Positions 1-7,110 of a stretch of 15,871 nt of DNA are shown piece after piece. The notes beneath the pieces are model-generated. The model ran no database searches. It saw only the letters and a list, made by a program, of their open reading frames with translations, and had not been told where the DNA came from. The first letter of the stretch is position 1. The number at the start of each line of letters is the position of its first letter. The stretch covers positions 310 through 16,180 of the forward strand of contig DGRY01000062.1 of NCBI GenBank assembly GCA_002391185.1. The letters are read 5' to 3'. The position numbers and the translations under genes were made by a program. The DNA comes from Prevotella sp. UBA4376. GTDB taxonomy: Bacteria > Bacteroidota > Bacteroidia > Bacteroidales > Bacteroidaceae.

Positions 1-33
1 CGTGGGTCACGGGTTCGAGTCCCGTTATCGGCT
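1..33 (+). tRNA. tRNA, 3' end only (cut by window edge)
   Basis: Only the T arm and the 3' acceptor strand are present. The T stem ACGGG (9-13) pairs with CCCGT (21-25) around a TTCGAGT loop, and the 3' acceptor strand TATCGGC (26-32) is followed by discriminator T33. CCA is not encoded. The anticodon lies outside the window, so the amino acid cannot be read. A T-run follows directly, before the next tRNA. Confidence 0.85.
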
Positions 34-42
34 CTTTTTTTT

Positions 43-113
43 GCGGGATTAGCACATCGGTAGTGCGCGGGCTTCCCAAGCCTGAAAGGCGGGTTCGACT
101 CCCGTATCCCGCT
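43..113 (+). tRNA. tRNA-Gly (anticodon CCC)
   Basis: A complete cloverleaf can be drawn. The acceptor stem is GCGGGAT (43-49) with ATCCCGC (106-112) and discriminator T113. The anticodon stem CGGGC/GCCTG encloses the loop TTCCCAA, giving anticodon CCC. The T arm is CGGG-TTCGACT-CCCG. There is no encoded CCA. It lies 10 bp behind the preceding partial tRNA, so the two are probably one transcript. The T-run at 115-120 may act as part of its terminator. Confidence 0.93.
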
Positions 114-142
114 CTTTTTTATTAGCCCTAAAAATCAAAGTT

Positions 143-931
143 TTAAAGTCTTTCTTCTATTCTGTTGTAGAACTGCTCAATGATAGCAAGCATCTCTCCA
201 GGAAGATAGCTACATGCTTTTTTGACTATATTGTCGGGGATGTCGTAGTATGCTTCGGATATGGCACCAGTGATGTTTGCTTTTGTGTCTGTGTCTCCGT
301 CGGCAAGAACAGCCTTTCTGATTGCATCCTCGAAGTTGTCGCTGTCTAAGAAACATGTTATAGCCCATGGTACTGTTTCTTGGCACAGAGAGTCAAAATG
401 TCCCTCACTACCTATTTTATATATGTCGCGAATGGATATGAATTCATAGTTAAAATTACGCTTTACAGCGGTTTCTATTCTGTCTCTGGTTACACGACAA
501 GTGCGTAGCCAATAGATAAGCGTAGCTACGCATTCTGCGCCCTTGATTCCTTCAGGATGGTTGTGACTGAAGATGGCAGATTTCTTTGCTTCCTCTTGCA
601 CTTCTTGATAGTCGTCAAAGAGCCATCCTATTGGACTAACACGCATTGCAGAACCGTTGCCACAGCTATTGTATGGTTGTGGATCATCGCTTTCTACCCA
701 TAGTTGAAACTTTGGTCCATAGCCACCTTTAGGATTTGGATATTTGCGGCACCATTCGTGTAATGTTTCTTTGTATGGTTTTTCATTTAGTATGGCATCA
801 GCAATGGCGATGGTACATACTGTATCGTCGGTGAAACTGCATTCTGGGGTGAAAAGATCAAACCCCTCGGTAGGCGCGTCTGAAAATTCAAATCGTGAGC
901 CTACAATGTCTCCTATTATTGCTCCAATCAT
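143..931 (-). CDS. ADP-ribosylglycohydrolase family protein (DraG-like)
   Basis: A 262-residue protein of the ADP-ribosylglycohydrolase family. These enzymes remove ADP-ribose from modified proteins or other targets using a binuclear Mg/Mn centre. The N-terminus carries the family signature (IGAIIGDIVGSRFEF, residues 2-16) and the metal-binding FTDDT motif at 33-37. Near the C-terminus GDTDT at 212-216 gives the second metal-binding Asp pair. A GNGSAMR segment (91-97) and HNHPEG (123-128) also match the family. All expected metal ligands are present and the length is normal, so the gene looks intact. The cellular substrate cannot be told from sequence. The start codon lies only 28 bp behind the 3' end of tRNA-Arg on the same strand and no separate promoter is visible, so it may be read from the tRNA promoter (inference). 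Confidence 0.9.
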   Translation of the reverse strand: MIGAIIGDIVGSRFEFSDAPTEGFDLFTPECSFTDDTVCTIAIADAILNEKPYKETLHEWCRKYPNPKGGYGPKFQLWVESDDPQPYNSCGNGSAMRVSPIGWLFDDYQEVQEEAKKSAIFSHNHPEGIKGAECVATLIYWLRTCRVTRDRIETAVKRNFNYEFISIRDIYKIGSEGHFDSLCQETVPWAITCFLDSDNFEDAIRKAVLADGDTDTKANITGAISEAYYDIPDNIVKKACSYLPGEMLAIIEQFYNRIEERL

Positions 932-959
932 AGTATCATGAATATTAATGTTAGTAGTG

Positions 960-1031
960 TAGTCCGACCGGGAATCGAACCCGGATCAAAGGTTTAGGAA
1001 ACCTCCGTTCTATCCATTGAACTATCAGACC
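960..1031 (-). tRNA. tRNA-Arg (anticodon CCT)
   Basis: Read on the minus strand, the acceptor strand GGTCTGA pairs with TCGGACT (with a terminal G-U and one further G-U), followed by discriminator A. The anticodon arm GAGGT-TTCCTAA-ACCTT gives anticodon CCT. The T arm is CCGGG-TTCGATT-CCCGG. CCA is not encoded. Arg-CCT reads the rare AGG codon. The gene has a good Bacteroidetes-type promoter immediately upstream. Confidence 0.92.
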
Positions 1032-1041
1032 AAACGTATTG

Positions 1042-1070
1042 CAAAGATAATTAATAATTTGGAATTACAA
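1042..1070 (-). promoter_or_regulatory. Bacteroidetes-type promoter of tRNA-Arg
   Basis: On the minus strand TATCTTTG (1049 down to 1042) matches the -7 consensus TAnnTTTG, and TTG (1070-1068) lies 18 bp upstream as the -33 element. Transcription would begin within a few bases of the tRNA 5' end at 1031. Confidence 0.6.
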
Positions 1071-1111
1071 GTGTGTAATGTGAAATTATTTGCTTTGCAA
1101 TGACGAGTTAT

Positions 1112-2398
1112 TTATTTTTTATTAGTCATAATCTTGAGGACCATATCGTCGGTAGCGCACATGGCTTCCTTGCCTATACTTGTTAGATTGTGGATGCTTT
1201 GGTCAACATCCTGGTCAATGATGCCTTCTGCGCATGTTACGTGCTTGCCTTCACGGGCTAATAGAGCCGAGAGAAGAGCTGTTGAAACACCTGAGCATAT
1301 CTTTAGTGAGCAGCTTGGTTTGGCTCCATCACATATCATTCCTGTGAGGTTGGCAATCATGTTCTTTACTGCATGGCAGATATCTTCGTATGTTCCACCC
1401 ATGAGATAGGTGATACCGCAGCTTGAACCTATGCTTGCTACCACGCATCCGCAAAGAGCGCTAAGAACTCCAAGGCTTTGCTTGATGTATATTGCTGTGA
1501 GGTGGCTAAGGGTGAGCGCACGAATTAGTTCTTCCTCGGTATTTTCGTTTTCCTGTGCGAACACGGCAACAGGATTAGTAGCACAGATGCCTTGATTACC
1601 TGAACCAGAGTTAGACATCACTGGTATCATGGCTCCACCCATACGGGCATCGCAGGCGCTGGCTGTTTTTGAAATTATGTGGCTGTATATAGAGTTACCG
1701 AAGATGCCGTGGCTAAGTGGACGATCCATTGTTTTTCCCAAACAATGTCCGTAGTTGCCTTTGATACTTTCTTCGGCAGCCTTGATGTTGTAGTCGCGTG
1801 TGGCAAGGATAAAGCGTATCTCATCGACAGGAGTTGTCATGGCGAAGTCGTAAACCATTCTTAGGTTAAGGGTCACAGCATCTTCTGTATCCTCGCATTT
1901 TGTCTGTGTGCGTTTGTCGAGCAGAACCTCGTTGTTACGTTCTTCGTACACGATGTTGGTGTGCTTGCAGGCAATAATAGCAGTAGCCTTATTACTATCT
2001 GCTTCGCAGTTTACCTCGATATATAGTTTGTCACATTCGCCTTTTTTAAGCTTTATGTCTATATGGTTTTCTTTAACGTATTGCTTGCCATCTTCAAGCG
2101 AGTGAGCATCAAGGTCTTTTAATACTTCGAGGTTATACTCGCTCTTTCCTATGAGTGCTCCAAGAGCAATTGCGATAGGTAGTCCTATCATTCCTGTGCC
2201 TGGAATTCCTACTCCCATAGCGTTTTTTAGGATATTGGCACTAAGGAAAACTGTAATTTTCTCAGGACGACGACCTAATATCTCGGTAGCCCTTGCCGTG
2301 CATAAGGCAACAGCCATAGGCTCTGTGCAGCCTACGGCAGGAACAACTTGCTCGTTGATGAGCTTGATGATGTTTTCGCGTGTTTTAATATCTAACAT
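1112..2398 (-). CDS. UPF0597/CyuA-type L-cysteine desulfidase or serine dehydratase-like Fe-S protein
   Basis: A 428-residue protein of the UPF0597 family (E. coli YhaM/CyuA, archaeal CdsB), related to the alpha subunit of Fe-S L-serine dehydratase. Characterised members release H2S and ammonia from L-cysteine using a [4Fe-4S] cluster. Conserved features are PAVGCTEP near the N-terminus (Cys24), the glycine-rich SGSGNQGICATNP (Cys272), CGC (316 and 318) and the C-terminal CDGAKPSCSLKICSG with Cys356, 363 and 368, all candidate cluster ligands. No signal peptide is present, so it is cytoplasmic. The frame is open upstream to 2443. I take the ATG at 2396-2398 as the start because family homology begins at MLDIKTREN and the 15 extra residues are translated from an intergenic ATTC-type repeat. 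Substrate preference, cysteine versus serine, is undecided. Confidence 0.86.
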   Translation of the reverse strand: MLDIKTRENIIKLINEQVVPAVGCTEPMAVALCTARATEILGRRPEKITVFLSANILKNAMGVGIPGTGMIGLPIAIALGALIGKSEYNLEVLKDLDAHSLEDGKQYVKENHIDIKLKKGECDKLYIEVNCEADSNKATAIIACKHTNIVYEERNNEVLLDKRTQTKCEDTEDAVTLNLRMVYDFAMTTPVDEIRFILATRDYNIKAAEESIKGNYGHCLGKTMDRPLSHGIFGNSIYSHIISKTASACDARMGGAMIPVMSNSGSGNQGICATNPVAVFAQENENTEEELIRALTLSHLTAIYIKQSLGVLSALCGCVVASIGSSCGITYLMGGTYEDICHAVKNMIANLTGMICDGAKPSCSLKICSGVSTALLSALLAREGKHVTCAEGIIDQDVDQSIHNLTSIGKEAMCATDDMVLKIMTNKK

Positions 2399-2500
2399 AG
2401 ATGAATTACGAATTTTGAATGTGGAATTTTGAATTAGTCGCACTTCGTGCGATTATACAATTATGAATTATTCACTATTCATTATTCATTATTCAGTTAT
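2399..2500 (-). repeat. ATTC-rich leader repeat with hairpin, upstream of UPF0597 gene
   Basis: Read on the minus strand towards the start codon, the order is ATTC/AATG-rich heptamer repeats (about 2461-2497), the hairpin CGCAC-GAA-GTGCG (2438-2450), then ACTAATTC and tandem ATTCAAAATTC-like units that end within a few bases of the ATG. The same layout, with a different hairpin stem, precedes the helicase gene at 15798-15871. Confidence 0.6.
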
Positions 2501-2523
2501 AAATGATTTTGCCTGTTAGTTAG

Positions 2524-2554
2524 CCCCCTCCTACCGGAGGGGGATGGGGGAGGC
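2524..2554. repeat. GC-rich palindromic repeat downstream of dsbD
   Basis: CCCCCTCC (2524-2531), loop TACC, GGAGGGGG (2536-2543) form a strong 8-bp hairpin, followed by ATGGGGGAGGC. A T-run follows only on the plus strand, the wrong side for terminating the minus-strand dsbD transcript, so it reads as a REP-like repeat more than a classic terminator. It resembles in composition, but does not match, the GC-rich palindromes in the helicase gene. Confidence 0.55.
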
Positions 2555-2558
2555 TTTT

Positions 2559-4637
2559 TTATTTCTTATAATTCTCTAAACCCTTATCCAAGAACTCAAT
2601 ATACTCCTGCACATCTTCTTTGTAGCTGTGTGATGCAGTTAGAGGTTTTCCTTCGTTATCAACAGCTACGTAGAAAGGTTGAGCATTTGCACCAAACTTG
2701 TGGCTCTGCAGATAGCTCCATTTATCGCCAATTGTGCGCAGGGTGCGCTGTTGACCATCTTCGTTTACCTTTATTGGTTCAGCAAGTGGAGTTTTGTCGT
2801 CAACAAAGAGAGAGATGAGGATATAGTCTTTTGTGAGCTTGTCGGCTACCTGTGGGTCAGTCCATACCGATGCCTCCATCTTACGGCAGTTAACGCAACC
2901 AAAGCCTGTGAAATCGAGAAGTACAGGCTTGCCTTGTGCCTTTGCAGCAGCCATACCTGCCTCGTAGTCGGTGTATTTAGCCTCTACGGTCTTGCTGTTG
3001 AGGTTGAAATCTTGTGTGTTGATAGGTGGAGCGAAAGCACTTACAGCCTTACAAGGAGCTCCCCATAGGCCAGGAATCATATATACGGCGAAAGCCATAG
3101 AGCAGAGACCAAGCATGATGGCAGGAACAGCCATAGGCTTGTTGAGATCTCCGCCGATAGCATCTTGCTGGAATTTAAGCCAGCCTACGAGATATGCACC
3201 AAGGGCAAAGAAGATAACAATCCACAGGCTAAGGAACACCTCGCGGTCGAGTAGATGCCAGCCGTAGGCAAGGTCGGCAACGCTTAGGAATTTCAAAGAG
3301 AAGGCAAGTTCTACGAAACCTAATACCACCTTTATCTGATCCATCCATGAACCGCTCTTAGGACTCTTCTTCATCAATGTTGGGAACATGGCGAAGATAG
3401 TGAAAGGAACAGCCAGAGCAAGTGCAAAACCGAACATACCAATGGCAGGAGCGAGCCAGTCGCCAGAGGTAACTGTCTGTACGAGCAGCAGACCGATGAT
3501 AGGTGCTGTGCATGAGAAACTTACCAGTACCAGGGTGAAAGCCATAAGGAAGATAGATACAAAGCCTGTTGTCTTTGATGCTTTGGTATCAACGCTATTA
3601 GCCCAACTGTCAGGAAGTTTTATCTCGAACCATCCGAAGAAGCTAACTGCAAATACTACAAGCAGTAGGAACAGGATGATGTTGAAAATGGCATTTGTAG
3701 AGAGGGCGTTCAGAGTGCTTGGACCAAAGATGGCTGTTACACCAATGCCCAGAACAAGATATATAACAACGATAGATATTCCGTAGGTAACGGCATCGCG
3801 TATGCCCTTCTGTCGGTCGTCTTTTGCGCGTTTAAGGAAGAAACTCACGGTCATTGGGATGATAGGCCATATACATGGCATCACAAGCGCAAGCAATCCA
3901 CCAACGATACCTAAGAGGAATATATATATTAGCGAGTGGTTTGCAATGTCGTTGTTACCACCTAGTTGCTGTAGTTCCTTGATTACTGGTTTCCAAAGGG
4001 CATCCTTGTCTGCATCAGTAAGACTTGCTGCTGTCAAAGAATCAGCTTTTGCTATTGAGTCGGCTTTTGCAAGTGCAATACTGTCTGCCTTTAGCTTAGC
4101 CAGTTCTTCTGGGTTTCCAGCAGCTTCAGCTAAAGCTGTCTGCTCTTTTGTCTCAGCAGTAGTTTCTGCCTTGGCGCCCACAAACGCAGGACTTTTTCCA
4201 CTCTTGTTTATTTCAACTGATGTAGGAGGCATACAGTTTCTGTCGTTGCATGCTCCATACTCCAGATATGCATCAATAGTGTAGTTTGGTTTAGTGAATT
4301 TAACTTTCTGTACAAAAGTAACGCTTCCCTCAAAATAGCGAAGGTTCATTTCGAACAGTTTGTCGTAATTAGAAATTTCTTTGCCTCGTGGTGTCAACTT
4401 GCCAACCAACTCAACACCATCAAGTTTGTTAACGTTGAAGGATGCTGAGATAGGTCCCTCTCCCAGATTGGTTGAATACACGTGCCAACCGCTGGCAATA
4501 GAGCCTTGGAAGATGATTTCTGCCTCGGCTGTGTTGTTGGTTTTAAGCTGTGATGTAAATTTCACAGGCTTTAGCATCTGGGCGTTTGCCAATAATGTTA
4601 TTATCATTAGCAGAGCCAGAGAAAATGCTTTTTTCAT
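2559..4637 (-). CDS. dsbD: DsbD-type thiol:disulfide interchange protein
   Basis: A 692-residue inner-membrane protein that passes electrons from cytoplasmic thioredoxin to periplasmic thiol proteins such as disulfide isomerases and cytochrome c maturation factors. It has a signal peptide (1-19, cleaved at ANA-Q). An N-terminal alpha domain (about 20-145) carries the cysteine pair Cys130 and Cys135 in GACNDRNCMPP. A linker (about 155-215) is rich in Ala, Lys and Asp. About eight membrane segments (235-525) follow, with the redox cysteines Cys255 (MPCIWP) and Cys376 (SFSCTAP). A C-terminal thioredoxin-like domain (about 550-690) has CVNC at 581-584. All three redox pairs are intact and the length is somewhat above proteobacterial DsbD because of the linker. 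The linker repeats a KADSIA unit. It lies behind the GH127 gene on the same strand, but 300 bp of intergenic repeat and its own -7 box suggest separate expression. Confidence 0.94.
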   Translation of the reverse strand: MKKAFSLALLMIITLLANAQMLKPVKFTSQLKTNNTAEAEIIFQGSIASGWHVYSTNLGEGPISASFNVNKLDGVELVGKLTPRGKEISNYDKLFEMNLRYFEGSVTFVQKVKFTKPNYTIDAYLEYGACNDRNCMPPTSVEINKSGKSPAFVGAKAETTAETKEQTALAEAAGNPEELAKLKADSIALAKADSIAKADSLTAASLTDADKDALWKPVIKELQQLGGNNDIANHSLIYIFLLGIVGGLLALVMPCIWPIIPMTVSFFLKRAKDDRQKGIRDAVTYGISIVVIYLVLGIGVTAIFGPSTLNALSTNAIFNIILFLLLVVFAVSFFGWFEIKLPDSWANSVDTKASKTTGFVSIFLMAFTLVLVSFSCTAPIIGLLLVQTVTSGDWLAPAIGMFGFALALAVPFTIFAMFPTLMKKSPKSGSWMDQIKVVLGFVELAFSLKFLSVADLAYGWHLLDREVFLSLWIVIFFALGAYLVGWLKFQQDAIGGDLNKPMAVPAIMLGLCSMAFAVYMIPGLWGAPCKAVSAFAPPINTQDFNLNSKTVEAKYTDYEAGMAAAKAQGKPVLLDFTGFGCVNCRKMEASVWTDPQVADKLTKDYILISLFVDDKTPLAEPIKVNEDGQQRTLRTIGDKWSYLQSHKFGANAQPFYVAVDNEGKPLTASHSYKEDVQEYIEFLDKGLENYKK

Positions 4638-4714
4638 TGTGATAATTTCTACTTAATGAGTTACTTAAATGTCGTTGATTATCAATATATACGCTAATGT
4701 TGTGTAATTGGTTA

Positions 4715-4722
4715 CAAATTTA
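4715..4722 (-). promoter_or_regulatory. Possible -7 box upstream of dsbD
   Basis: On the minus strand TAAATTTG matches the Bacteroidetes TAnnTTTG -7 element, 78 bp before the dsbD start. I do not see a convincing -33 element at the expected distance, so this is tentative. Confidence 0.35.
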
Positions 4723-4771
4723 CTACAAAACTTTGTTAAAACCTATTATTTATGAAAAAAAGTCCCGGTAA

Positions 4772-4889
4772 GAAGATTGAAAGATGGAAAAATGGAAAGA
4801 TGGAAAGATGAAAAAATGGAAAGATGGAAAAATGGAAAATATGATTGTGGTAGTTCATCATATTTCCATTTTTCCATCTTTTAATCTTC
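4772..4889. repeat. 8-bp tandem repeat folded into a long inverted repeat
   Basis: On the plus strand seven contiguous 8-bp units of the form GAAARATG run from 4779 to 4834 (one starts A instead of G), followed by a 9-bp variant to 4843. The right side 4863-4889 is the reverse complement of 4772-4798 with one mismatch in 27. An alternative, tighter pairing joins the end of the tandem tract (about 4824-4846) to about 4857-4879. It begins 48 bp past the stop codon of the minus-strand GH127 gene and could end that transcript. It fills much of the 4638-4937 gap, where I see no gene. Confidence 0.75.
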
Positions 4890-4937
4890 TATTACGATAC
4901 GTGCTTCGTAATGAGATTAGTGAGGGCGCTCGGTAAA

Positions 4938-6971
4938 TTATCTATTAAAAGCTCCAGTTCCCTGCTGCATCCATACAGTCATGTAGCCTGCGCCACGATG
5001 ATTCCATGCGTAGTAAGGAATAAGGGTGAGTTTCTTGTCGTTCACCTGCAGTTTGCCGTTAGCTACAGAAGCCTGCTGAGCTTCGGTTGTTATGGCTGTA
5101 ACGTGGAAAGGTTTGCCATCAGCCTCGGTATTGTTGATGCTGTAGTTGTTTACGATATTGAACTGTGGCTTGGTGTTCATGATGCTTTCCCATACGTTGG
5201 CATTATTGTTGTCGGCAGCTTCGGCGCAATATACTATAGGGCCACGCTCTACGGCTACAAGTCCGCGGTCGGCTTCTACCTTGTTGTTAGCCTCTACTGT
5301 GCGTACAGGCATATCAAAGTGTATGCGTATCTCGTCGCCATTCTTCACGCCAGAGAGGTTTACATAACCATCATTGCCTTCTATGGCCTTTGCGTCGCGG
5401 TTGTTTACTTTTATGCTGTAGGTTGGAGTGATGCCGTCGTTGTATTTGTACAGGTCGCTTGGCACAACCTGATTCTTTACCCATCCTGGGATGCGTACCT
5501 TGAGGTTGAGGTTTTTGCCAGCCTTATTTTTGATAATCTTTACCTTGATGTCGCCATTCCAAGGATATTCGGTTGTCATTTCGAGAACAACAGGCTTGCC
5601 GTTGACAAGGATGGTTGCTGTGTTAGAGGCAAAAAGGTTAAGATATACGTTGTTGTTCTTTACTGCATACATGTATCCAGGAACAGAAGGGATAAAACGG
5701 CTAAGGTTACTTGGGCAGCATGCACAACCAAACCAAGGTTGGCGTGTTGTTGTGCCGTCGGCATTGAACTTGTATTTGCCGTCGCTTGAAAGTGGGTTAG
5801 GGTAGAAGAATCGTCCGCCGTCAACGCTCATGCCTGAGATTACTCCATTGTAGAGTGAACGTTCAAGGCAGTCGATGTATTTTGCATCGCCATGAAGCAA
5901 GAACAGGCGCAGGTTGAGATAGCATTGTGCTATGGCTGCACATGTTTCGTTGTAGGCTGTTAGGTTAGGCAACTCGTAATCAGCACCAAAAGCCTCGCCT
6001 GCATGACGTGCTCCAACACCACCTGTGAGATAGTATTTCTTGCTCACGATGTTGTTCCAGATGGCGTCTATAGCCTTGATGTAGGCAGAGTCACCAGTGA
6101 GGGCAGCTATGTCAGCCATACCGGCATACATGTAGCCTGCTCTTACAGCATGTCCCCAAGCCTCAGTTTGTTCAACAACAGGTTTGTCGCTCTGTGAATA
6201 GAGATTACGGATCTGAGTCTTGCCACGATAGTCGAGCAGGAACTTAGCCTCGTCAAGATACTCTTTCTTTCCTGTGAGCACATAGAGGCGAGCCAGAGCC
6301 ATTTCGGCAATCTGATGACCAGGAACAACGGTAGCCTGACCTTCCTTTGGTCCTACCTCGCGTACAACACATTGTGCGTAGCGCTCGGCAATATTCAAGA
6401 ATTTCTTGCTTCCTGTAGCCTGATAGTGTGCGCAGGCAGCATCAACCATGTGTCCAAGGTTATAAAGCTCGTGACTAAGCACCTCTTCCTGCACCCAGCG
6501 CTTGTTTCCGCTCCAGTGGTGAGGCTTCTTTGGGTTTATGGTGCGTGCTGTGTAGAGATAGCCGTCGGGCTCTTGAGCAGCAGCTACAATGTCGAGAACA
6601 GAGTCGATGTATAGTTTAAGTTTGTTGTCGGGATATGTCTGCAAGATGTAGCTTGCACCTTCTATAGTTTTATATACGTCGGTATCATCAAACGAGAATC
6701 CCATAAACTTGCTCACGTCGTATTTGTCACTTGGGTGAGCAGCCATAACGAAGTTTTCATATCGATGTTCGCTCTTGCATTTGCTGAAAGCTAAAGGAAT
6801 GGTTACCTCTCGAGCAGCTTTTAGACGATCGCCCCAAAAGGTGTTTTGAGCAATTTTTACACTTGTAAAAGGTACCTGTGTGAATGGATACCCGTTACTT
6901 ATTGTTTTTTGTGCCATGAGTGGCATGGCTAAAGAAATACAGGCAATAAATGCTGTTAGTTTTTTCTTCAT
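4938..6971 (-). CDS. GH127 family beta-L-arabinofuranosidase (DUF1680)
   Basis: A 677-residue secreted or periplasmic glycoside hydrolase of family 127, whose characterised member HypBA1 removes beta-L-arabinofuranose from plant hydroxyproline-rich glycans. The signal peptide MKKKLTAFIACISLAMPLMAQ is followed by the (alpha/alpha)6-barrel catalytic region and C-terminal beta domains. In HypBA1 a zinc ion is held by Glu338, Cys340, Cys417 and Cys418, with Cys417 as nucleophile. Here NETC gives Glu342 and Cys344, and CACC (416-419) gives Cys418 and Cys419, so the unusual Cys-based active site is complete. The frame is open to 7004, but the ATG at 6971 is chosen because the signal peptide begins there. 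No SusC/SusD genes are nearby in the window, so a full polysaccharide utilisation locus is not shown. Confidence 0.93.
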   Translation of the reverse strand: MKKKLTAFIACISLAMPLMAQKTISNGYPFTQVPFTSVKIAQNTFWGDRLKAAREVTIPLAFSKCKSEHRYENFVMAAHPSDKYDVSKFMGFSFDDTDVYKTIEGASYILQTYPDNKLKLYIDSVLDIVAAAQEPDGYLYTARTINPKKPHHWSGNKRWVQEEVLSHELYNLGHMVDAACAHYQATGSKKFLNIAERYAQCVVREVGPKEGQATVVPGHQIAEMALARLYVLTGKKEYLDEAKFLLDYRGKTQIRNLYSQSDKPVVEQTEAWGHAVRAGYMYAGMADIAALTGDSAYIKAIDAIWNNIVSKKYYLTGGVGARHAGEAFGADYELPNLTAYNETCAAIAQCYLNLRLFLLHGDAKYIDCLERSLYNGVISGMSVDGGRFFYPNPLSSDGKYKFNADGTTTRQPWFGCACCPSNLSRFIPSVPGYMYAVKNNNVYLNLFASNTATILVNGKPVVLEMTTEYPWNGDIKVKIIKNKAGKNLNLKVRIPGWVKNQVVPSDLYKYNDGITPTYSIKVNNRDAKAIEGNDGYVNLSGVKNGDEIRIHFDMPVRTVEANNKVEADRGLVAVERGPIVYCAEAADNNNANVWESIMNTKPQFNIVNNYSINNTEADGKPFHVTAITTEAQQASVANGKLQVNDKKLTLIPYYAWNHRGAGYMTVWMQQGTGAFNR

Positions 6972-7001
6972 AGGTTTTTTATCTGGTTTAAATTGTGGTG
7001 G

Positions 7002-7009
7002 CAAAGATA
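7002..7009 (-). promoter_or_regulatory. -7 box of the GH127 gene
   Basis: On the minus strand TATCTTTG matches TAnnTTTG, 30 bp before the ATG at 6971. No clear -33 TTTG is seen. Its position also supports starting the gene at 6971, because the upstream in-frame ATG at 7004 would overlap this box. Confidence 0.5.
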
Positions 7010-7083
7010 ATAAAATATTGTATTATTTACACTCTATGAATATTAAAAGTTGCAAAGTATTATATAGTTTGGCATATTATGGT

Positions 7084-7091
7084 TACATTTG
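7084..7091 (+). promoter_or_regulatory. -7 box of the YqiA-like gene
   Basis: TACATTTG matches TAnnTTTG, 19 bp before the ATG at 7111, implying a very short leader. It is divergent from the GH127 promoter, and the two boxes are about 75 bp apart. A -33 element at the usual spacing is not evident. Confidence 0.5.
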
Positions 7092-7110
7092 CAATATAAT
7101 TTGAAACGAA

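Noticed and set aside
2399-2443. N-terminal extension of the UPF0597 protein
   Set aside because: The 15 extra residues are translated from an ATTC repeat that also occurs before another gene; family homology begins at the ATG at 2398.
2524-2560. Canonical terminator of dsbD
   Set aside because: The T-run lies on the plus-strand side of the hairpin, while dsbD is transcribed from the minus strand.
4772-4889. CRISPR array
   Set aside because: The units are 8 bp and contiguous with no spacers, and no cas genes are present.
4911-5789. 292-codon open frame on the plus strand opposite the GH127 gene
   Set aside because: It lies antisense to a gene with a full set of family motifs; the translation resembles no family and has no promoter.
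6972-7004. Earlier start of the GH127 protein
   Set aside because: It would place 11 charged residues before a clear signal peptide and would overlap the -7 box at 7002-7009.
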